A DNA stretch of 64,000 nt from an uncultured Victivallales bacterium (GTDB lineage Bacteria > Verrucomicrobiota > Lentisphaeria > Victivallales > UBA1829), in contig CAKUDG010000005.1 in assembly GCA_934644965.1 (NCBI GenBank), positions 71,262-135,261 on the forward strand, in the 5' to 3' direction. The notes under the pieces were generated by a model. That model was given only the letters and a program-made list of their open reading frames with translations, was not told where the DNA came from and ran no database searches. Of this stretch, positions 44,707-53,226 are shown piece after piece; position 1 is the first letter of the stretch; each line of letters begins with the position of its first letter. The translations under genes and the position numbers were made by a program.

Positions 44707-47025
44707 TTATTTTTTTCCCATGAAGTTTTTGATCAGTGTTCTGTAAATTCCGGGATTCGCTCCCATGGCCTTGGCATACAGCACATTGGCAGTGGGATGC
44801 CTTCCTTTGCGCTCCGCATCGAGAGCAAGAATGAAATAGAGAAGGGGTTCCTCCGCGGCGGGAACGGTTTCGGCACGCATTCTGAGTTCGTCGTGACCGA
44901 TTTTTCCCTGCCAGAAATCCAGCAGGGAAGGCACGGTCCCACCTCCGGGAGAGATGGAGGTCTCATATCTGGAAAGAAGCGTCTTCGCGTTCACTTCCCA
45001 TGTCCGGTCCCCCTGATACCATGCAATGAAGATCTTCCAGAAATCGGGGAACTCCTTCGGCGGGGTCGGGATCAGAAACGCGGAGGAAAAATCCTTCATG
45101 GACACATAATACAGAATCAGCGCCACGCGTGTTTCAGCGGAATGGAAGTTCCGCAGCACGTCAGGGTCCGCGGGAGTCCCGAATGCAAGGGAATGATAGA
45201 TGGAAAAACGCCTGTACTCATCGGTCAGGTCCCGTCTGCTTCCGGCAGCGGCCCTGCCGAGATCCTTCAGAAGTTCCGAAGAGAGTTCTTCCTGAGAAAA
45301 CATCTGAGCCAGCGGCAGCACATGCAAAGCCGTCTCTTCCGGCGGGAAGTTCCGGTTTCTGCAATGATCCCGCAGGGAACGGAGCGCTCCGGATGCGTCC
45401 GCTCCCGCACGGATGGCGGCTTCCGTCTTCTTCGTCAGAGCGTGAAAATGATCGGGACGGGTGAAAAGCATGGAATCCGCCGTTTCCATCACCTTCCGCC
45501 AGTCGCGGCGGGACTCGTGCAGTTCCATCAGACGCAGATACGGCTCCTCCGAATCCAGCGTCAGCGCCGATGCCCGTTCCAGATACCGGACCGCATCCTC
45601 AGGAGACGCATAAAGCGTGGCTGCAAGCATGTTGGCAGCATAGGAACGGGGATTCTCCTCCAGAGCCTGAAGGCAGGCTGTCCGCGCCGTCTCCTGCCGT
45701 CCGGTCCGGTTCAGTTCGCGGATGAGCGAACGGTGAAATTCCAGATCGTCCGGATACCGGCGAAAAAAACGGCTCAGACGATTCCGGATCACCACCTCAT
45801 CCGCTTTGGCATTCTTCAGAAGTTTCATGAACGCAGCAGAATCCTCCTCCTTTTCCCCGGAGGAAGGCGGATGCTGCGTTGACGGGGAAAGAAAAACAGA
45901 GTTCTCCCCCTGCTGTTTTTCCTCCCCTCCTCCCGCCGTTCCGCCGGCGGAAGCGCCGGAGGAGCGTTTCTCTTTCTCTCCTCCGGCAGCGGCTCCGGCA
46001 GTGTCTTCCTCCGTATTATTCATGTCCCCTCCTCTGGGGGGAGGATTTTTCCCATCCTTTCCCGGATCCGGCGGAAGCGCTTTTTCCTCCTCCGCCTTCT
46101 TCACCCCGTTCTTCTTCTGTTTCTCAACGGGAGCTCCGCCCGGACCTCCGGGCGGATCCATTTCATTCATGAGGAGCTGGACATGCTCCTCCACAGGTTT
46201 CACAATCCGGTCTCTGACAAGATTTTTTTTGCGGCCCCCCTTTTCCTCCCCTCCATGCTCTTTTCCCGGCATTCCCTCAAGCACGGAACTCAGAACCCGG
46301 GAGGAAAGAAAGAGAGAAAGAAAAATCAGGATCAGACACCCAGGAAGCAGAAGTTTCCGGAAACGGAAGGCGGGAAAACGTCCTTTCCCGTCCCCGTTTT
46401 CCGCAACGGCGTGTTCCGTTTCCATCATTTTCAGTTTCAGGAGTGCCTCCTTCTCCAGAAGATCCAGATCGCCCGCAGGGAGAGGAACCTCTGCCGGAGG
46501 AAGAGGAGAAGAGGACGGCGGAGAAGATCTGAAGGAGGATTCCGCCTCCTCCCCGTACTCAGGTTCAGACTCAGGCACAGTCCTTTGAAGAAAAGGCGGA
46601 ACAGGCGGCTGTCCGCGGGGCTTCAGATGAATTCCGGAACGCCGCTTCGGGCGTTCTCCCTTCAGAACAGACGAATCCGCCTCCCCTCCCGGCGGCTCGG
46701 ATGGCACTGCCGACCCGGCGGCGGATACTGCCGGTGCGGTAGATGCAGCCGATGCGGCGGACAGTGCCGACACGGGAGGCGCGGACAAAGCACTTCCCTC
46801 CGGCTGAGAAGCGGGAGACTCCGGCGATTCGGCAGACAGTACCGATGCGGGAGGCGCGGACAAAGCACTTCCCTCCGGCTGAGAAGACGGCGATGGCGGC
46901 GGCATTGCCTGAGATGAGTTTTCCTCGCCCCGCCCCGAGGGATCCGGGCACGTCTTCTTCCCCAGGGAACGCGCCTTCTGTTTCGGGTGGAAGGACACCT
47001 TTACTTCGTCATCATGACCGTTCAC
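44707..47025 (-). CDS. Large TPR membrane protein with repeated Ser/Ala/Pro N-terminal tail
   Basis: 772 residues, GTG start with GAGG ten bases upstream. Residues about 30-130 are Ser/Ala/Pro-rich and contain two copies of 'SQPEGSALSAPP' in a 25-residue repeat. One membrane helix (about 228-250, 'LLLPGCLILIFLSLFLSS'). Then a Glu/Gly/Lys-rich linker (about 260-390) and a TPR-like helical region to the end ('SYAANMLAATLYASPEDAVR' and others). So an intracellular disordered tail is tied to a periplasmic TPR domain. 27 bases from the UDP-sugar gene. No function recognised. Confidence 0.8.
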   Translation of the reverse strand: MNGHDDEVKVSFHPKQKARSLGKKTCPDPSGRGEENSSQAMPPPSPSSQPEGSALSAPPASVLSAESPESPASQPEGSALSAPPVSALSAASAASTAPAVSAAGSAVPSEPPGGEADSSVLKGERPKRRSGIHLKPRGQPPVPPFLQRTVPESEPEYGEEAESSFRSSPPSSSPLPPAEVPLPAGDLDLLEKEALLKLKMMETEHAVAENGDGKGRFPAFRFRKLLLPGCLILIFLSLFLSSRVLSSVLEGMPGKEHGGEEKGGRKKNLVRDRIVKPVEEHVQLLMNEMDPPGGPGGAPVEKQKKNGVKKAEEEKALPPDPGKDGKNPPPRGGDMNNTEEDTAGAAAGGEKEKRSSGASAGGTAGGGEEKQQGENSVFLSPSTQHPPSSGEKEEDSAAFMKLLKNAKADEVVIRNRLSRFFRRYPDDLEFHRSLIRELNRTGRQETARTACLQALEENPRSYAANMLAATLYASPEDAVRYLERASALTLDSEEPYLRLMELHESRRDWRKVMETADSMLFTRPDHFHALTKKTEAAIRAGADASGALRSLRDHCRNRNFPPEETALHVLPLAQMFSQEELSSELLKDLGRAAAGSRRDLTDEYRRFSIYHSLAFGTPADPDVLRNFHSAETRVALILYYVSMKDFSSAFLIPTPPKEFPDFWKIFIAWYQGDRTWEVNAKTLLSRYETSISPGGGTVPSLLDFWQGKIGHDELRMRAETVPAAEEPLLYFILALDAERKGRHPTANVLYAKAMGANPGIYRTLIKNFMGKK
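46760..46886. repeat. 75-bp tandem repeat inside the TPR membrane gene
   Basis: Two 52-base copies (46760-46811 and 46835-46886) with three mismatches, spaced at 75 bases (25 codons), in frame. They encode the repeated Ser/Ala/Pro segment of the 772-residue protein. Confidence 0.85.
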
Positions 47026-47183
47026 AGGAACCAGACCTCACGCCGTATTTCACCGGATGACACAAACAAACATACGAACATACGCAGCCGCATACACAGG
47101 AAATATACTTGATAAACCCCCGGAATCAATTTTTCCCCCGCGCTTTTTCCCAAGAAAGCCCTCCTCCGCTCCGTGCGCACGGC

Positions 47184-47212
47184 TTGACAAAACGTTCCGG
47201 GCGTGTCATTGT
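47184..47212 (+). promoter_or_regulatory. Candidate cobS promoter
   Basis: TTGACA (47184-47189), 17 bases, then CATTGT (47207-47212). The -35 is perfect; the -10 is weak. Expected start near 47219, about 160 bases before the cobS ATG. Confidence 0.5.
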
Positions 47213-47269
47213 AAAAAGTTCTGTTCCGGCAGTCATTCCCGTCGGGATCACAAAGGGAGGGAACTTTTT
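47213..47269. promoter_or_regulatory. Inverted repeat at the cobS transcription start
   Basis: AAAAAGTTC (47213-47221) and its exact complement GAACTTTTT (47261-47269) enclose a small inner hairpin TCCC/GGGA (47237-47247). It spans the predicted start, so it could be an operator, or if transcribed an RNA hairpin. Confidence 0.45.
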
Positions 47270-47380
47270 CTCCGCGGATCCAGTCCGACACGGGAAAAGG
47301 AAGCCCTCCTCCGCCGACGATCCCGGGAAAACCGGAACAGTGGAAACAGAAATGAAAAATCAACTGAGGATGACATTGCA

Positions 47381-48316
47381 ATGCTGCGGGGACTCTTCCT
47401 GGCTCTTTCCTTCCTGACTCGCATTCCCGCGATTCCCTTCCGGGAAGCGCCCGACGCGCGGGTCCGGGCCTGGTGTTTTTTCTTTTTTCCTCTGACAGGA
47501 GCGTTCATGGGGCTGGCGGCTTCGATTCCGCTGCTGCTGGTCTGCTTCCTGGCTCCGCAGGAACAGGCGGTAATTCTGTTCTGCGCGGCGGTCTATCCGG
47601 CCCTTCTCGAATGGCAGGCGCGCTATCTGCATTTCGACGGGTTCTGCGACTGCTGCGATGCGTTTGCCGCAGTCGGAGCCACACCGGAAAAACGTCTGGA
47701 AATTCTGAAGGATTCCCGCTGCGGCTCCGCCGCACTCGGCTGCGGGGGATTCCTGATCGCGGCAAAGGTGCTGGGCGTCTACCTGCTCTTCACGCGGACC
47801 GTCCTCTTCTCGCAGGACCCGACCTTCTTTCTCTTCGCACTCTGCATGATCCCCGCGCTCGGACGTCTTTCCATGCTGATGCTCGCCTCCTCCGGGCCTT
47901 ATCCGAGGAAAGAAGGAGGCACAGGAGCGTTCATTGTGGGGCAGATTCCACGGAAAGTTCTTGCATCTGTTTCACTCCTGGTGTTTTTTCTCTGCGGGAT
48001 CTATCTGGCGCTCTGCCTCCGTTTCGGAACTCTCTTCTCGTTTCAGTCGTCTGAACTGACGGCGGGGATCTGGAAGGAAGTTGCAGCGGCTCTCACGGAA
48101 CCGGAGTCCTTCCTGAGGAATCTGTTCTCCCTCGGAATGGGACTGTATTTTTCGCTGCTGGTCTTTGCGCTGGCGGTGGTGCTGCCGGTGGTGTACTGGC
48201 ATCGTCAGGCCATGAAACTCCTTGGGGGAATCACGGGAGACGTACTCGGAGCGGCGGGGGAAATTTCCGAACTCGCGGCGATTTTCGCATTTCTGCTGAT
48301 CATAGAACGCTTCTGA
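47381..48316 (+). CDS. cobS: Adenosylcobinamide-GDP ribazoletransferase (cobalamin synthase)
   Basis: 311 residues from the ATG at 47381, with TGAGGA about ten bases upstream; the longer frame upstream is not supported. Polytopic, about seven membrane helices. The family's 'LHFDGFCDCCDAFA' and 'ILKDSRCGSAALGCGG' segments (the usual HLDGLADTADA / RxG) are present near residues 80-120. It joins adenosylcobinamide-GDP and alpha-ribazole to make cobalamin. No other cobalamin gene lies nearby. CobS can act in corrinoid salvage. Confidence 0.93.
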   Translation: MLRGLFLALSFLTRIPAIPFREAPDARVRAWCFFFFPLTGAFMGLAASIPLLLVCFLAPQEQAVILFCAAVYPALLEWQARYLHFDGFCDCCDAFAAVGATPEKRLEILKDSRCGSAALGCGGFLIAAKVLGVYLLFTRTVLFSQDPTFFLFALCMIPALGRLSMLMLASSGPYPRKEGGTGAFIVGQIPRKVLASVSLLVFFLCGIYLALCLRFGTLFSFQSSELTAGIWKEVAAALTEPESFLRNLFSLGMGLYFSLLVFALAVVLPVVYWHRQAMKLLGGITGDVLGAAGEISELAAIFAFLLIIERF

Positions 48317-48341
48317 AGAGCAGAAGGAGGAAACGCGTCAC

Positions 48342-48974
48342 ATGCCGGCAGGGAAAAAGACAAACGCCTCCCGTCACGGGAAAAACGCACGCCCATGGAA
48401 ATTCGAGGAAGTCCCGCTGGGGCAGATCATCGAATTTGAAGAGCGCACCTGGACCGGAACCAGCTGTTTCCGGAGAGAACTCATCACCGGAGCCGGCCGT
48501 TCCGGACGCGAAGTCTTCGTCACCTTCGGCGGAGAAACCCTCCCCGCGGACAAACTCCTCGATTCCTCCTACGCGATTCTCCGCGACGGACAGCGTTTCC
48601 CATGTGGAGTCCTCCCCCTCAACGACCGTCTCACCGCACTCGAAAAATTCAAAATCGCACGATCCTTCGCCAAGATGATCTGTGCTTCCTGGCTCTTCAT
48701 CCGCGAATTCGAGGATGACAGACTCGACTCCGATACCTGGATCGAATCCGCTAAACATCACAAGGTCCTTGTCGGAAATACCGGGAGAATCAAGATGGTC
48801 TGGAACGTCCACGACGAACAGGAACCCGATTTCTCCGTCGAAGACATGTGCCGCAACTCCGCAGTCGAAACCGCCTTCCACTACCTTCTCCGCCGTTTCT
48901 CTCTGCTCGACAAATATCAGGGAAATGCCGGAAAACGTGCAGAAGCATTCGACAACGAGGAAATCCTCCTCTAG
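48342..48974 (+). CDS. Hypothetical protein
   Basis: 210 residues; GGAGG about 11 bases before the ATG and 25 bases after cobS. Basic N-terminus (HGKNARPWKFEEV), then mixed alpha/beta sequence with Asp/Glu-rich and Trp-containing segments ('WLFIREFEDDRLDSDTW', 'IKMVWNVHDEQEPDF'). No signal peptide, no membrane helix. No family recognised. An antisense frame exists over the same bases but lacks a ribosome site; the plus frame has the better start and composition. Confidence 0.65.
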   Translation: MPAGKKTNASRHGKNARPWKFEEVPLGQIIEFEERTWTGTSCFRRELITGAGRSGREVFVTFGGETLPADKLLDSSYAILRDGQRFPCGVLPLNDRLTALEKFKIARSFAKMICASWLFIREFEDDRLDSDTWIESAKHHKVLVGNTGRIKMVWNVHDEQEPDFSVEDMCRNSAVETAFHYLLRRFSLLDKYQGNAGKRAEAFDNEEILL

Positions 48975-49224
48975 TCACGGGAAAAAACCTTCCACACACA
49001 AAAATCATAAGGGAGAAAAAAACGTCTTCTCCCCTCTCTTCTCTGCCTCCTCTCTCTCCCCCCCTCCAGGCCAGAAGAGCAAGGAGCTCCATCGGCAACA
49101 GCAGCAGAAGAAGCAGCAGCAGAAGAAGAAGAACAGCGGGAAATGCAACGCAGACTGGAAAAGGAAAAAGGGGCCTTTCAGCATCTTGCAGATACGGCAG
49201 CGGACTTCCCGATACGGCGGGGCT

Positions 49225-49785
49225 CTAGTGTTCGGCCCGTGCCAGAATCTCCAAACAGGTCTTCGGATCGGAAGCAGCCAGAAAGGCGGCCGCGAGACGC
49301 CCGTCACTGAACAAACGGCTGATTTCAGAAAGAATCTTCACATGCAGAGTCTTGTGCGATTTTCCCACCACAATCATGAAAACGATCCGGACAGGGAGAG
49401 AGTCGCAGGAATGATAATCCGTAATTCCATCCGGGCAGACCGCCAGCGCCAGACAGGGAGAATCCACAGACGGCAAACGGAAATGAGGCGTCCCCAGTCC
49501 GTTTCCGATTCCGGTGCTGATCAGACTTTCCCGATGGAAAATCCCCCATGCCAGTTCCTCGCGTGAAGAAATTTCCGGCATTTCGGCAAGCCGGTCTATC
49601 AAAGTGTTCAACACCTCGGTCTTGTTTTTCTTCCCTTTCAGGATTACGATCCGCTTTTCATCCAGAAGAGCGCCGAGCTTGAACTCTTTTTTCTCGTTTT
49701 CACCAAACATTCCGCACGGTTCCGTTCCGTTTAAAGTTGTTTCTTCGTTTTCTTCATCCTTCCATCTCCGGACGGATCGGTCCAT
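49225..49785 (-). CDS. PTS EIIA-type (PtsN/fructose family) protein
   Basis: 186 residues. The phosphorylatable His sits in 'GIGNGLGTPHFRLP' near residue 105, the usual GIAxPH position. The N-terminal 25 residues are an extra Asp/Glu-rich stretch; an internal ATG (MFGENE) could also start the protein. It may carry a phosphate from HPr to regulate transport or potassium/nitrogen functions. Start codon shares one base with the SpoU gene stop (TGATG), so the two are coupled. No EIIB/C genes nearby, which points to the regulatory PtsN-type role. Confidence 0.87.
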   Translation of the reverse strand: MDRSVRRWKDEENEETTLNGTEPCGMFGENEKKEFKLGALLDEKRIVILKGKKNKTEVLNTLIDRLAEMPEISSREELAWGIFHRESLISTGIGNGLGTPHFRLPSVDSPCLALAVCPDGITDYHSCDSLPVRIVFMIVVGKSHKTLHVKILSEISRLFSDGRLAAAFLAASDPKTCLEILARAEH

Positions 49786-50567
49786 CAGGAGCCGACCGTG
49801 CGGCGGACGTATTCAAACAGCAGAACCGTCGCCGCCTGTGCGACATTCAGCGATTCCGCTGTCCCCGGCATCGGGATATTCAGCGCCAGGGAATTTTCCA
49901 GTTCCGCAACGCCCGTGGCCTCACAGCCCAGAATGAGAGCGCTCCTGTCAAAGAGTCCCTCCGCGCGGAACAGGTTTTCCCCGCCCGCCGGAAGGGTCCG
50001 GTAAAAACGCGTAATCCCGTGTTGTTCTCTCAGCAGACAAGCCAGGGCGTCAAGCGGCCCCGTCTCCATTCGCAGCCCCAGGGCAAACTGCGCTCCCGAA
50101 GCGGAACGGATCACTTTGTCTGAAAACGGGTCCGCGCATCCGTCTGTCAGCCAGACCTCGTGCAGACCGACTGCCCGCGCCGTCCGGAGAATCGTCCCGA
50201 GATTTCCCGGATCCCCCACCCGGTCCAGCACCAGAACAAAGGGATCGGACAGCGGAGCGGTAAGAGAGTTCTTTGCGGGACGCCTCGCCACAATCAGAAT
50301 TCCCTGCGAATTCACCGTACTGCACAGTCTGGAAAAATCCCGTTCCGGAAGCACTACCGGTTCCCGGGACGGATGCGTCCCTTCCGGAAGGGACACCCCT
50401 TCGCGAAGAACGATCCATTCCACCAGATCCGGACGGAGAGAAAGAACCTCCAGACCCGAACGCAGCCCGTCGCACAAACAGAATTCGCTTCCTCTGCGTC
50501 CATGACGCGTGCCGAGAGCACGTATCAGAGATTCTTCCCGTTTCCCGAACATCACCACCGGAGCCAC
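49785..50567 (-). CDS. SpoU/TrmH-family RNA 2'-O-methyltransferase
   Basis: 260 residues. N-terminal substrate-binding part, then the SPOUT knot motifs 'LVLDRVGDPGNLGTILRTA' (about 115-130), LILGCEATGV (about 205) and 'IPMPGTAESLNVAQAATV' at the end. It methylates a ribose 2'-OH of tRNA or rRNA with S-adenosylmethionine; which nucleotide is not known. Middle gene of a minus-strand operon: 44 bases after the TPR gene, one-base overlap with the EIIA gene. Confidence 0.93.
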   Translation of the reverse strand: MAPVVMFGKREESLIRALGTRHGRRGSEFCLCDGLRSGLEVLSLRPDLVEWIVLREGVSLPEGTHPSREPVVLPERDFSRLCSTVNSQGILIVARRPAKNSLTAPLSDPFVLVLDRVGDPGNLGTILRTARAVGLHEVWLTDGCADPFSDKVIRSASGAQFALGLRMETGPLDALACLLREQHGITRFYRTLPAGGENLFRAEGLFDRSALILGCEATGVAELENSLALNIPMPGTAESLNVAQAATVLLFEYVRRTVGS

Positions 50568-50611
50568 CCCCGACGTCTCACACAGCCATCACACACGCCG
50601 CGTTTGAAAAT

Positions 50612-51412
50612 TCACTTGCTCTCCGGCAACGTCCCCGCAGCCCCCGGTACAGACCCGGACCCCGCCGCCGGCAACGCAGAAGAAGTGGATACGGAAGATG
50701 CCGGTTTGGTGGCGGAAGCCGGAACAAGCACCGGGGAGGAGGCGGCGGGCTCTTCCGCAGGAAGTCGATTCAATATCGCCGCAGACTTTTCCGCCCATGT
50801 CTGATACACAGGAGACACGTTCTTCCCGGGAACCACTCTGGAAAGAGCCGCTCGCGCCTTCGGAAGATCGTTCTTCGCCATATAAAGCCTTCCTGCCGCA
50901 TACGCGGATTCCGCCCTCAGCTCCTCAGAAATCTGAGGATTGACGGACAAAGATTCAAACTCCCGGATCGCTTCTTCATTCTTCCCTTGAATTTCAAGAA
51001 TATATGCACAGTCAACGGAAGCTCTCGAACGCAGAAACGGATCGGCGTCAGACGAGGCAATGGAACGGAATTCCGCAAGAGCCTTGTCATAATTTTTATC
51101 CGCGATGTAGATCCCTGCAAGTCTGGTCCTGGCATTGACCGCCCCCGCATGATTCGGATAGGCGGCAATGGCGGCGAGAAGCGCCTCCGCCGTCTTCGCT
51201 TCGGAAAACGCCTTCACCGCCGCAGCATCACGGCTGCGGATCACGTGCGCACTGATGGAAAATGCCGCGACTCCCAGAATAATCACGGCTCCGATCGCCG
51301 CCACCAGCTTCCAGTTCTCTTTCAGCCAGGATTCAAAGGTATCGAAATCTCCGGAAAGCTCTTCAATCAGAGTTTCCTTGGGGGCGGAGGCCGTCTTGTT
51401 TGTCTTTGCCAT
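50612..51412 (-). CDS. TPR-repeat membrane protein (YfgM-like)
   Basis: 266 residues. A short cytoplasmic part (1-32), one membrane helix (about 33-55, 'WKLVAAIGAVIILGVAAFSI'), then TPR-like helical repeats (about 60-215) and a Ser/Ala/Pro-rich tail. The layout is that of YfgM, a periplasmic-chaperone-linked membrane protein, but similarity is structural only. First gene of the operon with the SpoU and EIIA genes. Start ATG at 51412; AAGGAG-like site weak. Confidence 0.75.
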   Translation of the reverse strand: MAKTNKTASAPKETLIEELSGDFDTFESWLKENWKLVAAIGAVIILGVAAFSISAHVIRSRDAAAVKAFSEAKTAEALLAAIAAYPNHAGAVNARTRLAGIYIADKNYDKALAEFRSIASSDADPFLRSRASVDCAYILEIQGKNEEAIREFESLSVNPQISEELRAESAYAAGRLYMAKNDLPKARAALSRVVPGKNVSPVYQTWAEKSAAILNRLPAEEPAASSPVLVPASATKPASSVSTSSALPAAGSGSVPGAAGTLPESK

Positions 51413-52080
51413 TTTTTTCTCCGGCTTTCTTTTCTGAAATGGGGAATTTCTATTTTTTTTCTGTCGTTTTTCTTAACTGAACGATGTTTCCATGGATCCG
51501 GGTGAAAAACTTCCGTTCCCGTTTTTTCCACGGAATTTCCGCCGACGGCGCATCCGCGTGCGGATCCGTTGCGGCTGTATCGGGGGGAAATATAGCTCTT
51601 CTCTTCTGCAAATCAACATTTGCAGATACGGAAAAAGCATTTTTTACGTTTTGAAGCTCTTCCTTTCCTGAGAAAAATCCCGTACCGGACTGTAAACGGA
51701 GAGGATTTCTGCTATATTCTCTACTTCCCGGGAAAACAAAACGGAAGACTGCCGGAAATCAAAAAGAAGAAAATGAGGGGGAAAAAACGGAGGAAAAAAC
51801 GGAAATCTCAATTCAATCGGCACAAGTTCTCTGATACGCGTTTTCTGAGCGGATTCTTCACGGAGGAATAATCCGCCTGTTCCGGCAAGATGCCGGGAAG
51901 CATGTCTTCCGGAAAATACTGTAAACTTCTGAAAAAAAAAATAAAATAAAAAAACATCTGAAGAGGATCCCCTTGGACTCCGGGGAAAAAATCAAGGACA
52001 ATCATCAGGATAAGATTGATTTTTCCGTAAGTCACGGCCGCCTCAGATCTGGAAAAAAGGAAAGCCGAGGTTTTGAAAAA
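51413..52080. other. Long intergenic region with several inverted repeats
   Basis: 668 bases between divergent genes (TPR membrane gene and thiE). Holds the 9-bp inverted repeat at 51605-51626; hairpins GCGGATT/AATCCGC (51849-51855 / 51870-51876) and CCGGCA/TGCCGG (51882-51887 / 51891-51896); and an A-rich stretch near 51930-51953. A short Lys/Arg-rich plus frame at 51620-51871 is not convincing. No TPP riboswitch core. Confidence 0.45.
51605..51626. repeat. Perfect 9-bp inverted repeat
   Basis: TCTGCAAAT (51605-51613), loop CAAC, ATTTGCAGA (51618-51626). It has no T run, so it looks more like an operator or a structured leader than a terminator. Confidence 0.6.
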
Positions 52081-52782
52081 ATGAGTCTTCGAGAAGAACG
52101 TGCAGCCCGCCTGAGAGAGGCGGATCTCTACCCTGTGATCACAAGCGGATTCACTGCCGGAAGAAGCGTCCTGGAGGTTCTTGACGCCGTCGGACAGGGC
52201 GGCGCAAAAATCGTCCAGCTCCGGGAAAAGGGACTTCCCGACAGGGATCTCTGCGCTCTCGCTCTCCAGTTCCGGAAACTCTGTGACCGATACGGCATGC
52301 TGATGATCATGAACGATCACGTCGACATCGCCGCCTACTGCCGTGCCGACGGCGTTCATCTCGGGCAAAGCGATCTCCCGACAGAAGCCGCCCGTTTCAT
52401 CTCTCCGGATCTCCTCATCGGCCGTTCCACCCACTCCACCGCACAAGCGCTCGAAGCCGAGGCCGCGGGCGCGGACTATGTCAACCTGGGCCCCCTCTTC
52501 CCGACGGGAACCAAACAAACCCCCGTCCGCCCGCTCGGAACGGACATCCTCTTCAAGACCGCGCCTCTTCTGCATATTCCTTTCAGCGTCATGGGAGGCA
52601 TCAAGAAACATCACATCCCTTCCCTTCTGGAGACCGGCGGCGCCCGCCTGATCGCCATGGTCACCGAAATCACGGAAGCACCCGATATTGAGCAGAGAAC
52701 GCGGGATCTGCGTTCGCTCTGGATCCGTTCATCCGTTCTTCCGCCTCCAGCGCCATCATCCCCCTGTCCCTTGTCAGAGTAA
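52081..52782 (+). CDS. thiE: Thiamine-phosphate synthase
   Basis: 233 residues from the ATG at 52081 (GAGG about ten bases upstream); an in-frame ATG at 51973 would add 36 unlike residues. TIM barrel with the family motifs 'IVQLREKGLPDRDL', 'MNDHVDIAAYCRADGVHLG', the IGRSTHS loop and 'GADYVNLGPLFPTGTK'. It joins the thiazole and pyrimidine halves of vitamin B1. No other thi gene and no TPP riboswitch in view. The C-terminus has a short Pro/Ser-rich tail. Confidence 0.92.
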   Translation: MSLREERAARLREADLYPVITSGFTAGRSVLEVLDAVGQGGAKIVQLREKGLPDRDLCALALQFRKLCDRYGMLMIMNDHVDIAAYCRADGVHLGQSDLPTEAARFISPDLLIGRSTHSTAQALEAEAAGADYVNLGPLFPTGTKQTPVRPLGTDILFKTAPLLHIPFSVMGGIKKHHIPSLLETGGARLIAMVTEITEAPDIEQRTRDLRSLWIRSSVLPPPAPSSPCPLSE

Positions 52783-53226
52783 GTGCAGAAAAAACAACGA
52801 TGAAGAGAGAAAAGGAGGAAAATGAAAAACAGGGGGGGAGAAATCTGCCGTAGAAGCCGGAAAACACCGGATGTAAGAAGAGATGCCGGGAATACAGCAA
52901 AGACTCAAAACAAAGAAATTCAGCAGAGGGAGTGAGAAAAAAAGTCCTTGAACTCGGGAATCCCTGAAAAATCAGGCCCCTGATATTCAGGAATGCTCCG
53001 CAGAAGGCCGGGGGGTCTTTTTTTCCCGGTTTCAGCCTGATTCCGTACTACTTGCTTTTCTTCTTTTCTTGCTGTGTCAATCGCCCCGTCGCTTAGGCGG
53101 AACACCGGTGTGGGGGAGAGGATGGTGATGGGGAAAAAAGCCGGGCGGGGGATCGGATCCCCGCCGGCGGAGAGGTGCCTCTGCTCCAGCATGGTGGCGA
53201 TTCCCGGGGCCCATCATGCCGTGTCA
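52783..53226. other. Intergenic region with nested inverted repeats
   Basis: Between thiE (plus) and mazG (minus), convergent. Contains the nested repeat at 52963-52991, a C/G-rich hairpin GGCGGGG/CCCCGCC around 53144-53165, and a CCGGG...CCCGG pair spanning a T run near 53008-53028. A minus-strand frame of 90 codons has no ribosome site or known domain. Confidence 0.45.
52963..52991. repeat. Nested inverted repeat CCTGA/TCAGG
   Basis: CCTGAA (52963-52968) pairs with TTCAGG (52986-52991), and inside it ATCAGG (52971-52976) pairs with CCTGAT (52979-52984). The same five bases occur in the order CCTGA, TCAGG, CCTGA, TCAGG, so two shorter hairpins are equally possible. Confidence 0.6.

Larger units (their letters stand above)
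47026..47380. other. Intergenic region upstream of cobS
   Basis: Holds the plus-strand promoter candidate at 47184-47212 and the inverted repeat 47213-47269 described below. No cobalamin riboswitch core could be matched. No ORF supported in either strand. Confidence 0.5.

Noticed and set aside
43309..45882. 857-codon plus-strand frame over the UDP-sugar gene and its neighbour
   Set aside because: Antisense to a UDPGP enzyme with intact motifs; composition is of the shadow type and it has no ribosome site.
47160..47380. Possible B12 riboswitch upstream of cobS
   Set aside because: I could not match the conserved AGGGAA...GGTG...GCCACTG core in order. An inverted repeat is present but is of another type. 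A cmsearch with the cobalamin model would settle it.
51668..51673. CTGAGA upstream of thiE, as in the TPP riboswitch
   Set aside because: The rest of the THI core (ACCCTTTGAACCTGATC-type and the 3' stem) is absent, so it is a chance match.
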